Assembly: GCA_035582835.1 (NCBI GenBank)
Contig: JAYKAV010002766.1
Location: 2,192,234-2,256,233 of the forward strand
Source of the DNA: Phoebastria nigripes
Lineage: Eukaryota; Chordata; Aves; Procellariiformes; Diomedeidae
Direction: 5' to 3'
DNA: 64,000 bases
In this document: one piece after another, positions 34,075-45,660 of the stretch
Numbering within the stretch: position 1 is the stretch's first letter
Layout of the letters: every line of letters starts with the position of its first letter
Made by a program: the position numbers and the translations under genes
Notes under the pieces: generated by a model
Databases searched by the model: none
What the model was told of the DNA's origin: nothing
Seen by the model: the letters and a program-made list of their open reading frames with translations, nothing else

Positions 34075-34629
34075 TGAATTCTTGGTCCATCTCGGTGTTT
34101 ACCCTTGGTGTGCCTGGCTCGGCCGGCGCAGGAGGTGGCCGGGCAGCGGGGCAGTGGCTCACCCGTCCCTGGGGGTCGGACCCCGGGGCTGCTCCCCATG
34201 GGGACCCCTCTCCCCCCCAACCCCTTCGTGGGGACAGAAGGTGCCAGGGCTGCGGTGGGGAGGATGCGCCGGGGGGGGGGAGGCTCCTCACACCTGTGCC
34301 ATGGCAGCTGGGGCTTTATGGGGCATTTCCCAGTGGTTCAGGACTGGTGAAGCTCCACGGTTTTTCATGAGAACTACGGGCAGCGCGGGTGGTCTGGGCA
34401 GCGCGGAGATTTCCACTGGCTGGCGGTGGAGTTGCAGCCCCTCCGCTGCCTCCCCTCCACTGGGCATCCTCAAAAAACAGCCAAAGCCCTGTTTTGCAAG
34501 CTCCCTTTCCCCCACTCCCTGCACCCACTCCTCACCCCAAGCCCTCTTGGGGCAGGACGCAGCCAGCCCACCCGGCGGCAGCCCCTCCGGGCCGGGGCAG
34601 CGAGGACGCAGCGGGTGCCGTAGCACATG

Positions 34630-34705
34630 CGCCGCTGCAGCTGGTTGAAGGGGACCAAATCCAGTTGCAAGTTGATCTGGTTCCTTTTTACCAGCCCCAG
34701 GGACG
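34630..34705 (-). ncRNA. mir-133c: microRNA hairpin mir-133c
   Basis: On the minus strand the 3' arm TTTGGTCCCCTTCAACCAGC (34640-34659, extending to 34638) is the miR-133 mature sequence. The 5' arm GGCTGGTAAAAAGGAACCAG (34696-34677) is the usual partner, and the two pair around a loop at about 34660-34674. Family role: a muscle microRNA balancing myoblast proliferation and differentiation. It lies downstream of mir-1b on the same strand. Family identity is certain by eye; the letter c follows remembered chicken nomenclature and the linked mir-1b. Confidence 0.93.
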
Positions 34706-34775
34706 CACCATCTCTCCGGAGGCACCACCTGGGCTGGTGCTGGCATGGGGGTCCCGGCGCGGGGGTCCCAGCCCA

Positions 34776-34848
34776 AAAATACATACTTCTTAACATTCCA
34801 TAACGCCGGCCGACTCCATATGGGCATATGAAGAAGTATGTAGGGTTG
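34776..34848 (-). ncRNA. mir-1b: microRNA hairpin mir-1b (miR-1/206 family)
   Basis: On the minus strand the 3' arm TGGAATGTTAAGAAGTATGT (34800-34781, plus one A at 34780) carries the GGAATGT seed of miR-1/206. It differs from miR-1a by T for A at position 9, the form I remember as gga-miR-1b. The 5' arm ACATACTTCTTCATATGCCC (34841-34822) pairs with it around a loop of roughly 20 nt. Family role: represses non-muscle genes in skeletal muscle and heart. Hairpin spacing to mir-133c is about 70 bp, so both almost certainly come from one primary transcript. Confidence 0.95.
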
Positions 34849-37397
34849 GGAGGGAGAGGTGGGTGGCGTGAGGCTGGGCACACAGGGCATGGGGCTGCCT
34901 GCCGCTCCCGGCAGCGCCTGCTGGCTCCAGGCAGTGGGAGCCTGGAAGGAGCCGGTGGCTGCGGTGAAGCCCGTGGCTGGGCAGGGGCTGTGGGGAGCAC
35001 CTCCTGCCCACCCCCGGATCCGGCTTCTGCCTGCACCCAGCCCCAAGTGCATCCCCAGCAGTGGCACTGCCCGTACAGTGCCGTAGTGCCCATGGCCATG
35101 CCCGAGCAAGGGAACCCGCGTGTTTGGAGAGCGAGACAGTGCCGCGGCCAACGCGTGTGCCTGGGACGCAGAGCCTCTGCACCAGCCGGAGAGCGCTCAG
35201 GCTGGTGACGCACTCACTGCCTGGTATTTTGGGCGGTGGCTGCCCTTCGTGGGCAGTGGGACGCCCCGGGACGCGGCCAAGGCTCAGCAGTTTGGGCCAT
35301 GGGGCACCATGGGGGGTTGCACCTACGAGGAGATGGGGCCATGGCCAAGTGCCGTGCCCCGTGAGCCCACATGGGCCAGCACNGATGGCGGCGGTGAGTG
35401 CCTGCGCTTGGAGCCGCTTCCGCATGGGGGGTCCCCCATCAGCCCTGGCTCTTGGCAGGGGTCCCCACTGCTGCTGTGGTGCTGGGTCAGGATGCACCAG
35501 CTGCACCCCCCCCAGCACCTCGCACTGCCCCAGCACCCTGCAGCACCCCAGCACCCCCCCAGGACCCCCCTGCACCATGCATCCCACAGCGCACTCTCCC
35601 CCTCCCTGCTGCAGCCCGTGTGCCAGAGCAGCAGTTGCAGCTCGGTGCAGCTGGGGCCNGCGCTGGGGGGGACCCACCTCCCACACCCCCACCCGCCCTG
35701 CCTGGCTCGTTTGCAAGGCCAGGAGACGGACCCGGGGGTCCGGGCCCTCCCCACCCCCTCCCCACGCCGCAACTCTGAGCAGGGGAGGCCGGAGCTGCCT
35801 GTGCCCACGGGAGGGGGTTCAGCTGAGATCTCAGGGGCTGGAGACTGCAAGGGGGGTGCAGGGGGACTCCCCAGCCCCAGCACAGCGTGGCCAGGGCAGG
35901 GTGACGGAGGGGGCGAGTGTCACCACAGCCCATCCGTGCCTTGACCCTTGCAGTGACCTTCCTACCCCTAAATTCGTGGCTGGAGCGGTGCGGTGGCGGG
36001 GCGCAGGGAGCCGTGCCGGGGGTCCCAGCCCTGCCCCCTCCCAGGACGGGGGACCAAGGGGTGCGCAGGGGGCCGGGCCGCAGGCAGGAGGGACGTGGGG
36101 CTGGCCAGGCCCAGCGCGGCTGTGACTCAGCGCCGGGAGCCGTGGCCACACGCGCTGCAGCTCTCTGCAAGGAGCTGGTGGGTGCCAAGTACACGCTCAC
36201 CGCGCCGGCCCTGCTCGCGGCACCCGCAGGCAGCGGAGACACTGCTTGGTGGTCCCTGGAGCCACCAGCCATTGCCGCGGGGNGCAGGGCTGCTGCCAGC
36301 ATGGCCATGGTGCACCCGGGATGCTCCGCCAGCACCCCAGGGCCTCCCACATGGCCGGTCCCCAGGGACCCGACACTGGGGACCCCAGAGACACGGCTCC
36401 CAGGACCCAAGTCCCCAGCCCGGCAGCAGTGGTGGGGCAGAGTGTGTCTGGCTGGACCAGCGTCCCTGTCAACCCCAAAAAGCAGACTGAGCAGGCATCC
36501 CGAGGCCGGAGGCTGCAGAGATGTGCCCTCTTAACCCTTCGGGCTCTGCCAGCCCCGCAGCGCAGTAGGATGCTGCTGCACAGTTTTGCTGTAGGGGTGC
36601 AGGGGATCCCAGGGGCTGTTGGGGTGCAACGGGAGCTGAAAGCCGGCAGTTGCCCCCACCCCGAACCCCCAGAGCCAGGGCGCAGGGTCAGGGTTCTTGC
36701 ATCCCAGCCTGGTTCAGCTCCTGCCGCCTCAGCTGACCTTGGGCAGCCTCCCAGGACTGCAGTGCTAGAGGTACCCCAGCCCGGGGAGCCACACAGCCCC
36801 ATCCCACCGCACCGTCCCCACAGCCCTCAGCCGGGCTCTCCCGGTGACCTTGGGGGGCCGCACCCAGCACCGCGGGATGCTCGCTGCATCCAGGGCACCC
36901 CATCTCGCCCGACCCCAGCCCGGGCCACCCCTGCCCGCTCCCACCACCCCTCCTTGCCCCTGCCCTGCCCCACAGCCCATCTTTGCCCCACTGCCCTCTC
37001 TGTGCCCAGAAGTTCCCAGTCATCAGCGCAAGCCCCTCCGCAGCCCTGGGGGTGGCCCCACCGCTGCAGGCAGCCCCAAGCCCTCCCCAGCCCCAGCGCT
37101 GCCCTTGGCGGCTGCAGATGCATCCCCGAGCCGAAGCTTCTCCCTGCCTTCGGCACAGGGAGCTCTGCCCCGGGGCAGCCCCTCTCCCACGGCTCCTCTG
37201 TGCCCCCACACCAGCCAGGAGCCCCTGACCTGGGCAGCCCCTGGGTCCCCCGCCTGCCCCAAGAGCAGCTCCCTGCCCCGGGCAGGGCAGCTCATGGGCA
37301 CCGGGCACAAATGGCCTTGCAGGGGGGAGGCGGAGGAGCCGGGGCCGACCGTGGTGGCACCCACGCTCTTGCACAGCACCCAACAGCCCCAGCCTGT

Positions 37398-37407
37398 CTA
37401 TAAAAGG
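37398..37407. promoter_or_regulatory. CTATAAAAGG element: TATA box or CArG-like site
   Basis: A TATAAAAGG match on the plus strand, also a one-mismatch CArG box. No gene is evident downstream on the plus strand. Confidence 0.3.
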
Positions 37408-37568
37408 AAGCGTCTTTTTTCCCCGCTCCCCCCAGCGCTGCATGCCCGGCCGTGCTCTGCAGTCGCTGCCTCGCAGGGACCTTTCCAAGTTTTACTATTC
37501 AGCGCTGCCCCCCCCGACCGTCTCCCCCGGCTCATCCATCCCCGGCAAACCCACTGCAGCAGCCACTC

Positions 37569-37598
37569 CAGCTGCTGAGTGGCTTAAAAAATAAAAAA
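37569..37598. promoter_or_regulatory. E-box next to an AT-rich MEF2-like tract
   Basis: CAGCTG (37569-37574), the form favoured by MyoD, is followed 9 bp later by TTAAAAAATAAAAAA (37584-37598). The latter is one base too long for a proper MEF2 site. 2.7 kb upstream of mir-1b. Confidence 0.3.
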
Positions 37599-39292
37599 GA
37601 GGCCCAGTGAGGAGGTGGGAGGTTGGTACGGGAGGAGCGCTGGTGGGGGGTGCCTGGGGGAGCACCCCAGCCCCTGTCCTGCCGCCTCTTCACCTGTGGG
37701 CATTGCCCGTTTAGGTGCTGCGGGCACGTGGCCTGTGGAACCCTGGTGCACCCAGCCGCAGTGGTCAGCGCTTCCCCTGTGCATGTCCAAAGTACGATGT
37801 CAAGGTGCCCAGGAGTTGGGCTTCCCTTCCCGCCCCATCCCACCAGCGTGGGGTGTCCCCGCTTTGCATGACCGAGGGCACCCTGGCTCCCTGGGGAGGG
37901 GGCGACCGGCCCCGCTGCAGAGGGGCACCCGCAGGCAGATGGGCCGGGCTCTGCCCCGCTGCGCTGCCCGCCAGCCCAAGCACCCACCACCCACGACCCC
38001 CTTGCAGCCGGGACCTGCCAGGGGTGCCCCATTGCCCCCCTCAGCCCCACAGAGAGTTTGCTGCTGCCCCCACTCCTCCACCTCCACCCGGGCTGGCCCG
38101 AAGCGGCAGGGGGCCACAGTGACCCCCAGCCCCGGGGCTGCCCCCTCCCTGCCCACGCTGAGCTGCTGCCAGGAGCCGAGCACGGGGCTGCGAGCAGCAG
38201 CAGCATCCCCAGCCCGAATGGGGCTCGGTACCAGCCGGGCTCGCTGAAGGTTAAATGCCGGCAGCCAGGAAAGCCCTGCTGCCTCCTGCAGACCCCACAC
38301 CTCCCGCCCCGCACGGCCACTTACGGTCCTGGAGGTGACACCGGCCGGGTGCGGGCTCGGCTGGTGGCAGTGGGCTGCAGTGACACCCGGCATGAGCACG
38401 CCGCTTCCCCGCTCGCCTTGACTTTGCCACAGGACTCCTCCGTCTCGTCCGCAGGAGCTTGCAGCATCCTCCAGTTCAGCGGGAGAAGTTCCTCGCCAGG
38501 GAGGGAGGGAGGGAGGGATTTAAGGCAGACCCTGCCTGGGATGCGGACGCTGCCGGGTGCAGGTGAAGACCCTCCACTCACTGGGCACCCCGCAGCCCCC
38601 TCCTTGCATGCCCCATCCCGGGCTCCGTGCCCCAGCACACGGCTCATGGCATGCCCGGCTCTGGGGATGCTGTGCGGGTGATCTCTGCTGAGAAGTCCTC
38701 TCCCTCCTGGACGAGGCAGCCAGGGCTGCCAGCGGCACACAGCCAGCCAGCTCTGCCCCCCGCCGCCTGCCCTGCGTCCCCCCGGTGCCCGGCGGGGGTC
38801 CCGGAGCACTGCCGTGGGGAGAGCCGGCCCAGCAGCAGCCAGGGGCAGCTCGGAGGGCAAAGCAGAGCCCGTGGGTCGCTCAGGAGGGGGAAACCTGTCA
38901 CCACTGCAGCCACAGGGGCTCCCCTGGGCCGGGGGGACCCCACAGGGATGGGGATCCCTGGGCCACACACTCTGGGTGTCCCCAACACCCACGGGGCAGC
39001 TCTTTTAGCATCCAGAGCAGCAAAGCCCGGGGGTACAGGGCTGCTCTGTCCACCCCAGGACCCCGCNGTCCCCGGGCTCCCGCCGGTCCTACCTCTGCCT
39101 GCGGAGGGCTGGCGGGGCGAGGGGGACCCCCTGCTCGGGGCTGTGGCGGGGGCAGGACGCTGGGAGACACCTTATTGTGGTTCCCAAAGGGAAAAGCCAG
39201 AAAAAGCAGCACGGCGTCCCTCCCGCGGCGGTCCCGGCGGCTCCCTGCCTGCCACGACGCCCTCCCCACCCCGGGTGCGCTCTGTTTGCCTG

Positions 39293-39407
39293 CTATTTTT
39301 GGCAGCCTCCTAAGAGCTCCTCTCAGGCTATTAATAATGAGAGTGCGAAATTCGTTTGGCCTCTCCTATATAAGGAAAGGTAGAGGCTTAGAGGCAGCTA
39401 AATATAC
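39293..39407. promoter_or_regulatory. Candidate muscle promoter/enhancer: CArG- and MEF2-like motifs
   Basis: An AT-rich patch in GC-rich surroundings contains CTATTTTTGG (39293-39302), CTATATAAGG (39366-39375, also a TATA box) and CTAAATATAC (39398-39407). The first two fit CArG (CC, six A/T, GG) with one mismatch; the third fits the MEF2 form with one mismatch. SRF and MEF2 are the known activators of miR-1/133 genes. The patch lies 4.5 kb upstream of mir-1b. Strand and function are inferred. Confidence 0.4.
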
Positions 39408-42299
39408 TGGCGCGTGCGGGAGCAAGCGGGGAGGCTTTGGCACCGAGTGTGGAAAAGAGATTGTTTGAACAATGGAAAGACGGACTCACTCTGCGCACGA
39501 GGCCCCGTGCGGATGGACAGACAGACGGACGGAGGGCGACGGTGCCCATGGGCCTGCACCGCAGCACCCGCATCGCACCCCAATGCCCCTCAGGGCCCTG
39601 CTTCGGCAGGACGAGCAGCGGGAGAGGGGAGGAGGCGCCGGCAGCAGAGATGCTGTGCAAAGCCCCCGTCCCGAGCCAGCCGTGCTCTCCTCAAAATGCC
39701 TACAACTTACCCGCTGGGCCAGCAGCGACCCGGGGACAAACGCTGGGTCTGTGCCCAGCCAGGAGGGACGTGGGGGGTGCCGGTGGTGGGGAGCAGGGCG
39801 GGCTGTGGCAGGGACACAGCCAGCATGGGGCTGGGGTTGCTCCTTGAGCCAAGCCCCCTGCAAATCCCGGCCTCTCTTGGGGCAGTGACCAAACGCTCCT
39901 GCCCCAGCTCTGCCACCCTGACACGGCCCCAGGGGCAGCTCCCGCAGTCGGGGGCCTTGCCGGGGTGCCAGCAGTGCCGCGGTGTCCCCAGCTCCCCAGG
40001 AACCGCCAGCATTGCTGCACCTTTGCTCGCAGGGGCTGCCCGCACCATCATCACAGCGATGCTGCCTCACGGCTATTCCCTGCTTGATGAGCAGGTCGTT
40101 ACCGTTACCGTAACCATGTCACCCCCATGGCTGCAGGGGCCCTGGGTGAGGTGTGGGAGCTCCTGCCAGTGTGGCCACCGAGGCCGGGGAGAGCCCAGCT
40201 GGAAAAGGTAAAGCAACAGCAATTCAGGGAATCCTAATGACAGGAAGGCACTGGGGAGCAGCGCCAAATCCATATGGTCGGAGCAGGGACATTGCAAGCA
40301 GAGGGGTGAGAACGGTGTGTGGAGAGAAAAAAAAACACGCTCTCCCCCTGGGCTCCAGAAAGAGCCTTTTTCTTTTTTAACTCCTCCTAGCCGCGGGCAC
40401 TGCTTAGGGAGGGACAAGCGGAGCCAGGGAGCTCGGGGTTGTATTTGCGGCTACACTGAGCTCCCCGGCTCCGTCGCGGTCCGACAGGCACCCTGGTCTC
40501 AGCCTTGGCCGGCTGCAGCACCGCAGCGCCAGTGGCCACATCCATGCACCCCCTTCCCCAAGGGGCCCCAGGGCTTCCCCGGGCTGCTGAACCACCAAAA
40601 TGCCGGGACGGCCGCAGCAGTGGTAGGCAGAGTCCTTGAGCTGCTGCCTGGCCACGGTCACTGCTGCCTCAGTTTCTTGAGCTGTGAAACTCCTGCAACA
40701 AAACCTATTTCTCTGAGATTTCTCTCAAATGAGCCTGGGGTTGCTCTGAGGCTCCAGGCCAGATCCAGATCCCCCCAGGGAGGTGACGCAGCTGTAGGCG
40801 GGAGGTGTTTGCCCTCGGGGCAGTGAGAAAGCCTGGCTCTCCCCCAACTCTGCCCTGGGGCTGGTGCAAGCTTTCCCCCCTCAGAAGCCGAGCCCCGAGA
40901 GCCCGCAGCTGGGGGACGTGGGGCTCCCTCACCCACAGCCACCAACCCCTGTCCCTCGCCGCAAGCAAGCACTTGCTGGGTTTCCTCCTGCTCCTCTGCA
41001 AGGAGCCAGCAAAGATTAAGTGATGCTGAGCAGACAGCAAAGGGAGCTGGCTGGGAGCAGCCGGGAAAGGGCAGCCCTTTGGAGAGCTTCCCACAGGGAC
41101 AGCGAGTGAGCAGAAGGAAAAAAATAGCAGAGCTGGGTGACACAAAGCAGGGAGCATGAACACAACTGGAAGGGACCCAGCTGAGCACCGATGGCAGAGG
41201 GGTGGCAGGCAGGAGCCTTCTGCTGCTTTGGATTTCCAGAGACAGGCTGCTCCCAGGCAGGTTCCTGCTGGGGGACAGTGGGTCTACCCCTGCGCTGATG
41301 CCAGGCAGAGGTGTGCTACAGCATCAGGAGCTGTTTGATGCCCAGACAGGGTTGGGGTGGCTTTACTGTGAAGGCAGCTGCTGCCATGCTTGTGGGCAGA
41401 GGCAGTGGGCTGGGGAGCCCAGCAGATTTGGCTTCTCATGTCCTTAGGTGACATTGAGCAGCGTGAACTCCAGCACAACCCATGGACCACGTGAGATGCG
41501 CACAGACAGAAGGGCAGCTCTGAAGGTGAGTCTCCTCCCCTCTCTGAAAAATCCATGTCCCGTGGTGCCATCAGGTCTCTGGTGCTAAAGTGCGTTCCCC
41601 ACAGCAGCCAGCCACAGTGACAGCTGGGCAGCCTTCTTAATCTCCTTCAAGGACTCCACTAATTAATAAATGTTCCTCTGCTCCATTAGGAGGAACAGTT
41701 ATCCCAGGTGTGGGTGCAGCTTGAGCCCCGACGCTGCTGCTATTTTGCTTTCCAGTGAAATCAACAGTCGGACCCTGCCTCGGCCGTCAGGGAACAGCCC
41801 TGGGCAGGTCCAGGGGACTCCGTACCTGGTCAGCAGGAGACCAGGGGCAAGAGCCGTTGGGGGCTTAGGCTGAAAGTCAACTTCAAGTAGCAGAAGCGAA
41901 TTTTGGTTGTGCTAAAGCAGGGGCAGATAAACAAACCAGGGATCAAAACACAAGCGCAGGGCCTGTAGCATGAGGCTCGGCATCTCCTGCTCCCTACGCA
42001 AAGCACAGTGATCAACACAGAGGTTGCTGCACTGGTCGCTGAGCAAGGAGCAGACTTGGCCATCTGTCAAGCAAGCTCTTGGCAGCTCCGTTAGCTGCGC
42101 TGGCAATAGAGCCCCAACCGTGCGCTACAGTGGCTGGAGCAAAGGCAGCCCCTTGTCCAGCAGCGCCCGCTGAGACCCCGCTGCCGGGCACCAGGCGAGA
42201 GGAACGAGGGAGGACTTCCAATTCTTACACAAAGAGCACAGTGGTGTTATTGGGAACTGTCCCACAGCTGAAACTGGAGAAAGAAGCAAGTTGAGCAGC

Positions 42300-45200
42300 A
42301 GCAAAACATCTTCCCTGTTTATTTGCAAGAAACATTTTGTTTAAAAAAATTACTTTTAGTCTTGATCCAAGTAACACTGCAATCAACAAACATTGTTAAA
42401 CCAAAGTTCAGACAGGTTGGGCAGCCCCTGCTACACAGAATAATGAAGAAAAGATTTAAGAGCAAACTATTCTAGAACTAGATTGCAACATTTGCCTCGA
42501 ACATCTTAACCAGTGTTTGAATATGTTAAAGAAGAAAACAAAATCAAGTGAAGCTGATGGTTCATCTAACAGATGTCTCAGCTTTTAACTTCCACACACG
42601 GGTAACTTGTAGCCAGCGTCTCTAATTGTGAAATCATAATGCATAGCAATGCAGACACCTTCCTGAGCAAGGTCAGCCCCACTCATGGTGCTCGGGTAAC
42701 AAAACAGCAGCGATATTAGTGACACCACAGGGGAGGAGGAGAGGTGGCAAGGGATTTCAAAATAACACGTTTGGTCTATGTGCACACCCCTTGGGAGAGG
42801 TCTGCATTACTGGTGCACTAAAGCAGGCAGTCTCTGCCCTGTCCTCTGGGTCAGGGCGTTCCTACGCTGGGCCAAAAGTTACTGCCTTCAGCCTGGGAGG
42901 GTCTCCTGCCTCCGTCAGCTTCCCAGGCCCTCGTGCTCCCACAAGGCTGGGGTGCNGTTGCTGCGTGTCCCCGCTTCTTGCAGCCCTGCGAAGGCGAGGG
43001 CTCAGCAGCACCGAGGGTTAACACGTGGAGCGAGGAAGAGGGCTGCACAGCCAGGGAATACTAATGGGAGCCAGAAGTCTAACGGGAGCTTGCGCTATGC
43101 TCTGTCACAAACCTGCACTCAGCGATGACAAATGACTAACGAGCGAGGAAGCCGTCCTAACCAAACTGCTCAGCACAGAGGGAATGCCACAGCCCGCTGC
43201 AAAATCCAGCCGTTGCGTGCGGTGCTGCCAGCTGACTAAAGCACCCTAACCCCAATGTTTGTTACCCCACAGTGAAATGTAAGGACAAAGAAAATAACCT
43301 CGGCTAAACAAAGATGATGGCGATAACAGCTGCACAGATTTTAATTCTTCTCTCTTCCGTAACAAGAAGCCAGGCTTGCTTGAAAGCACACTCTGCGTCT
43401 CCTGTGAGGGGTACTGATCTCTGCAGCAATGAACACCCAATGGCCGAACCACTGCACCCAGCCCCAATCTACCGCAGGGGGGACTTCCCCGGGATGGGCA
43501 GGAGCAAGAGGCTCAAAACACACAAGCCCCAAGGACCAGAATCAGCAAGAGTCCAACAGCTCTCCTCTAACAGCACAAAACACTTTCAGGCACAGTCGCA
43601 GGATAACATCTAATCGATCCCTGCAGTTTCAAAACCTCATTTTCTCATAGCTTGTTCATCTTACATCCAAATGAAGGGAAACGCATCACAGGGTGGTGTC
43701 ACCCAAGAGTTAAGTATCCGGCCACTGTACAGCTCACAACAGCGGCTGCAGCCAGCGCTGGGCTGTGTCCCTTTGAGGCACGCCGTGGGGAGCATCCCGG
43801 TGTCAGCCATCCCCNTGTGTGGTCCCAGGCGGGCTTGGAGGGAAGAAGCCGTTGGGAGAGCGGGTGCAGGAGCAGCCCGGGAAGGGGAAGACTGGCACAG
43901 AGCACCAGCTGTGTGCGAGACAGACAACCCGGAGGGTGGCCTGTGCCGTGACGCAGGCAAGCGAGAGGCAAGCCCCATGCCTGGCGGAGTCGGGAGGACA
44001 CGAGGCTAATGCCTCTGTACTTGGGAGAGCAGCAGGCTCCAGTGCTGGTGCCTGAGAAAGACAGCTGATTGCCCAGAAAAATAAACTTAGCAGCAGCCAT
44101 GACTACATTCAGCAAGGAAACATTCCCTCGCATTCAATAGTGTTTAATCTTCATCTAGCTCAACACAAATCAGTAGTGCAGCAATATAAATACAACCGAG
44201 GAAGTTAAAGCCTTTTGGCTTTCCTAGCTCAAAAAAAAAAAAAAAAAAAAAAAGCCAATGAAACAAGTTTCCAGTTTTTAAATTAAACACAAGGAAAGGC
44301 AATAAACTGCCCACCCATCCACAGAGGAGCAGTGGCATCCTTCATGCCAGCAAGAGGCTGATTTCTGCCTGAGGACAGGGGTGCAATTCATGAAAGCAGC
44401 ACAGTGAGATAAAGGAGTGGGTACAGGAAAGGACTGCCACACACCTGCCTCCCAGAGCCCAGGCAGCAGAGACACAGGGCTGCTAGCTGCTGGCACTCAC
44501 CATGCGATGCCCTCGGGTACCGAGAGTTCCCTTTTCCACCAACTGAAGGACACCAAGTGTGTACTTCGCACTGCATTAGGAGCACACAGGGCTCTTCAGC
44601 CTTAACAACATGAGGCCGCTAAGCTGCCAGCCAGAGGGAGCAGCCAGCTGCTGGGGACTGAAGATATCAACCCCCTGTTTGCCTGCGTTGTGCAAATTTT
44701 AAGGAAAAAAAACAAACCACAGTATATAGTGTTTCATAACTGAGATATGGTTAATGTCCAGACTCATGGACGGCTTGGCGACCAACAGAAGGTGCTGGGG
44801 CCACTGAACAACATCTCACAGCTTTGGAATTTAAGCCAGACATTAGACACAGGTACCAAAGGTGGGTGTCCCCTCATGGTTTTGGTACCCAGCAGGAGAA
44901 CTTGCTGCAGGAGGGGGTCTCCTAGCCCAGCCAATTACCACAGACAGGTCAGCTTTTCACATCTGAACAGGCACCNTATCATCAACACTCCCAGTAGAAG
45001 AGCCTGACCAGTAATTTAGAACAGCTACAAAACCCTCTCCTACTTGCAAGCTGATGGAGTGTGACCATAGTGTTTAGATTTCCCCTCCTCTACACTCCAA
45101 AAGCGGCCCAGTGCATGTGAAAGGACAAGTCTAAATTAAAATAGTGCTTAAACCATTAGGGAAGGTGGGAGTAGAAGAGAAGAAAGCTGTTCAACAGCAA

Positions 45201-45660
45201 AAGTAGCCCCGGTAGGCTACTGGAGCCTGAAGGGAGCTCAGAGCACAGCTCAAAGCACAAGCCTTGACCTTCCTTCTCTGAGGAGCTCCCGAGGCAAGTG
45301 AGCTGGAAGTCCATGGGTGTTTCCTCTGCTGCAGTCTGAGGTGGGCTAGGAGGGTCCTGCACATTCACAGTTGCTCCAAGTGGTTCTGTCCTGCCGCTCT
45401 CCAGATGCCAGCTCTGTCCTTTTCTGATGCTTTGCCTGGGGTTCACAGTTGCCTTCTCCTCCCTTTGATTTCCCTTGAAGTTCAAATTCAAGTACAACCA
45501 GTTTTAACTGAATGAAAAGAAACCCACAAAAACAAAGTTATTTTCTGTGAAACGAGTTAGCAGCATTGTCCTAATCAAACTGGCCTCCACAGGCCCTTGT
45601 AGGATAGGGACAGGAGTGGCCTTTCCCACTGAGCTCCAGCAAAAGGCCGCCTGAGGGGAG
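42300..45660 (-). other. KIAA0319L: KIAA0319L 3' UTR with polyadenylation signal
   Basis: TTTATT on the plus strand at 42318-42323 gives a minus-strand AATAAA about 3.3 kb after the stop, near where composition turns GC-rich. No other gene is seen in between. The span is inferred; earlier, weaker signals may also be used. Confidence 0.55.
44231..44253. repeat. A23 mononucleotide run
   Basis: Twenty-three A in a row on the plus strand within the KIAA0319L 3' UTR (a U run in the transcript). No flanking duplication marks it as a retroelement tail. Confidence 0.9.

Larger units (their letters stand above)
34849..42299. other. GC-rich intergenic region upstream of the microRNA pair
   Basis: About 7.4 kb with no coding gene that I can support. 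It is G/C-rich to about 41.2 kb, with long overlapping open frames on all strands, none showing conserved motifs. It probably holds the promoter and 5' part of the mir-1b/133c primary transcript. AT-rich motif clusters stand out at 37398-37407, 37569-37598 and 39293-39473. A GAGG repeat lies at about 38500-38518, and a repeated GTTACC element at 40098-40115. Confidence 0.55.

Noticed and set aside
33680..37403. Several 200-385-codon open frames on both strands
   Set aside because: Mutually overlapping, interrupted by N bases, without conserved motifs, and crossing the microRNA hairpins. They are best explained by GC richness.
37395..37500. TATA box at 37398 as the promoter of a plus-strand protein gene
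   Set aside because: No plausible start exon or conserved frame follows. Kept only as a possible TATA/CArG-like element.
44231..44253. A23 run as the tail of a processed pseudogene
   Set aside because: Flanking sequence shows no recognisable gene copy, no polyadenylation signal in the right position and no target-site duplication.
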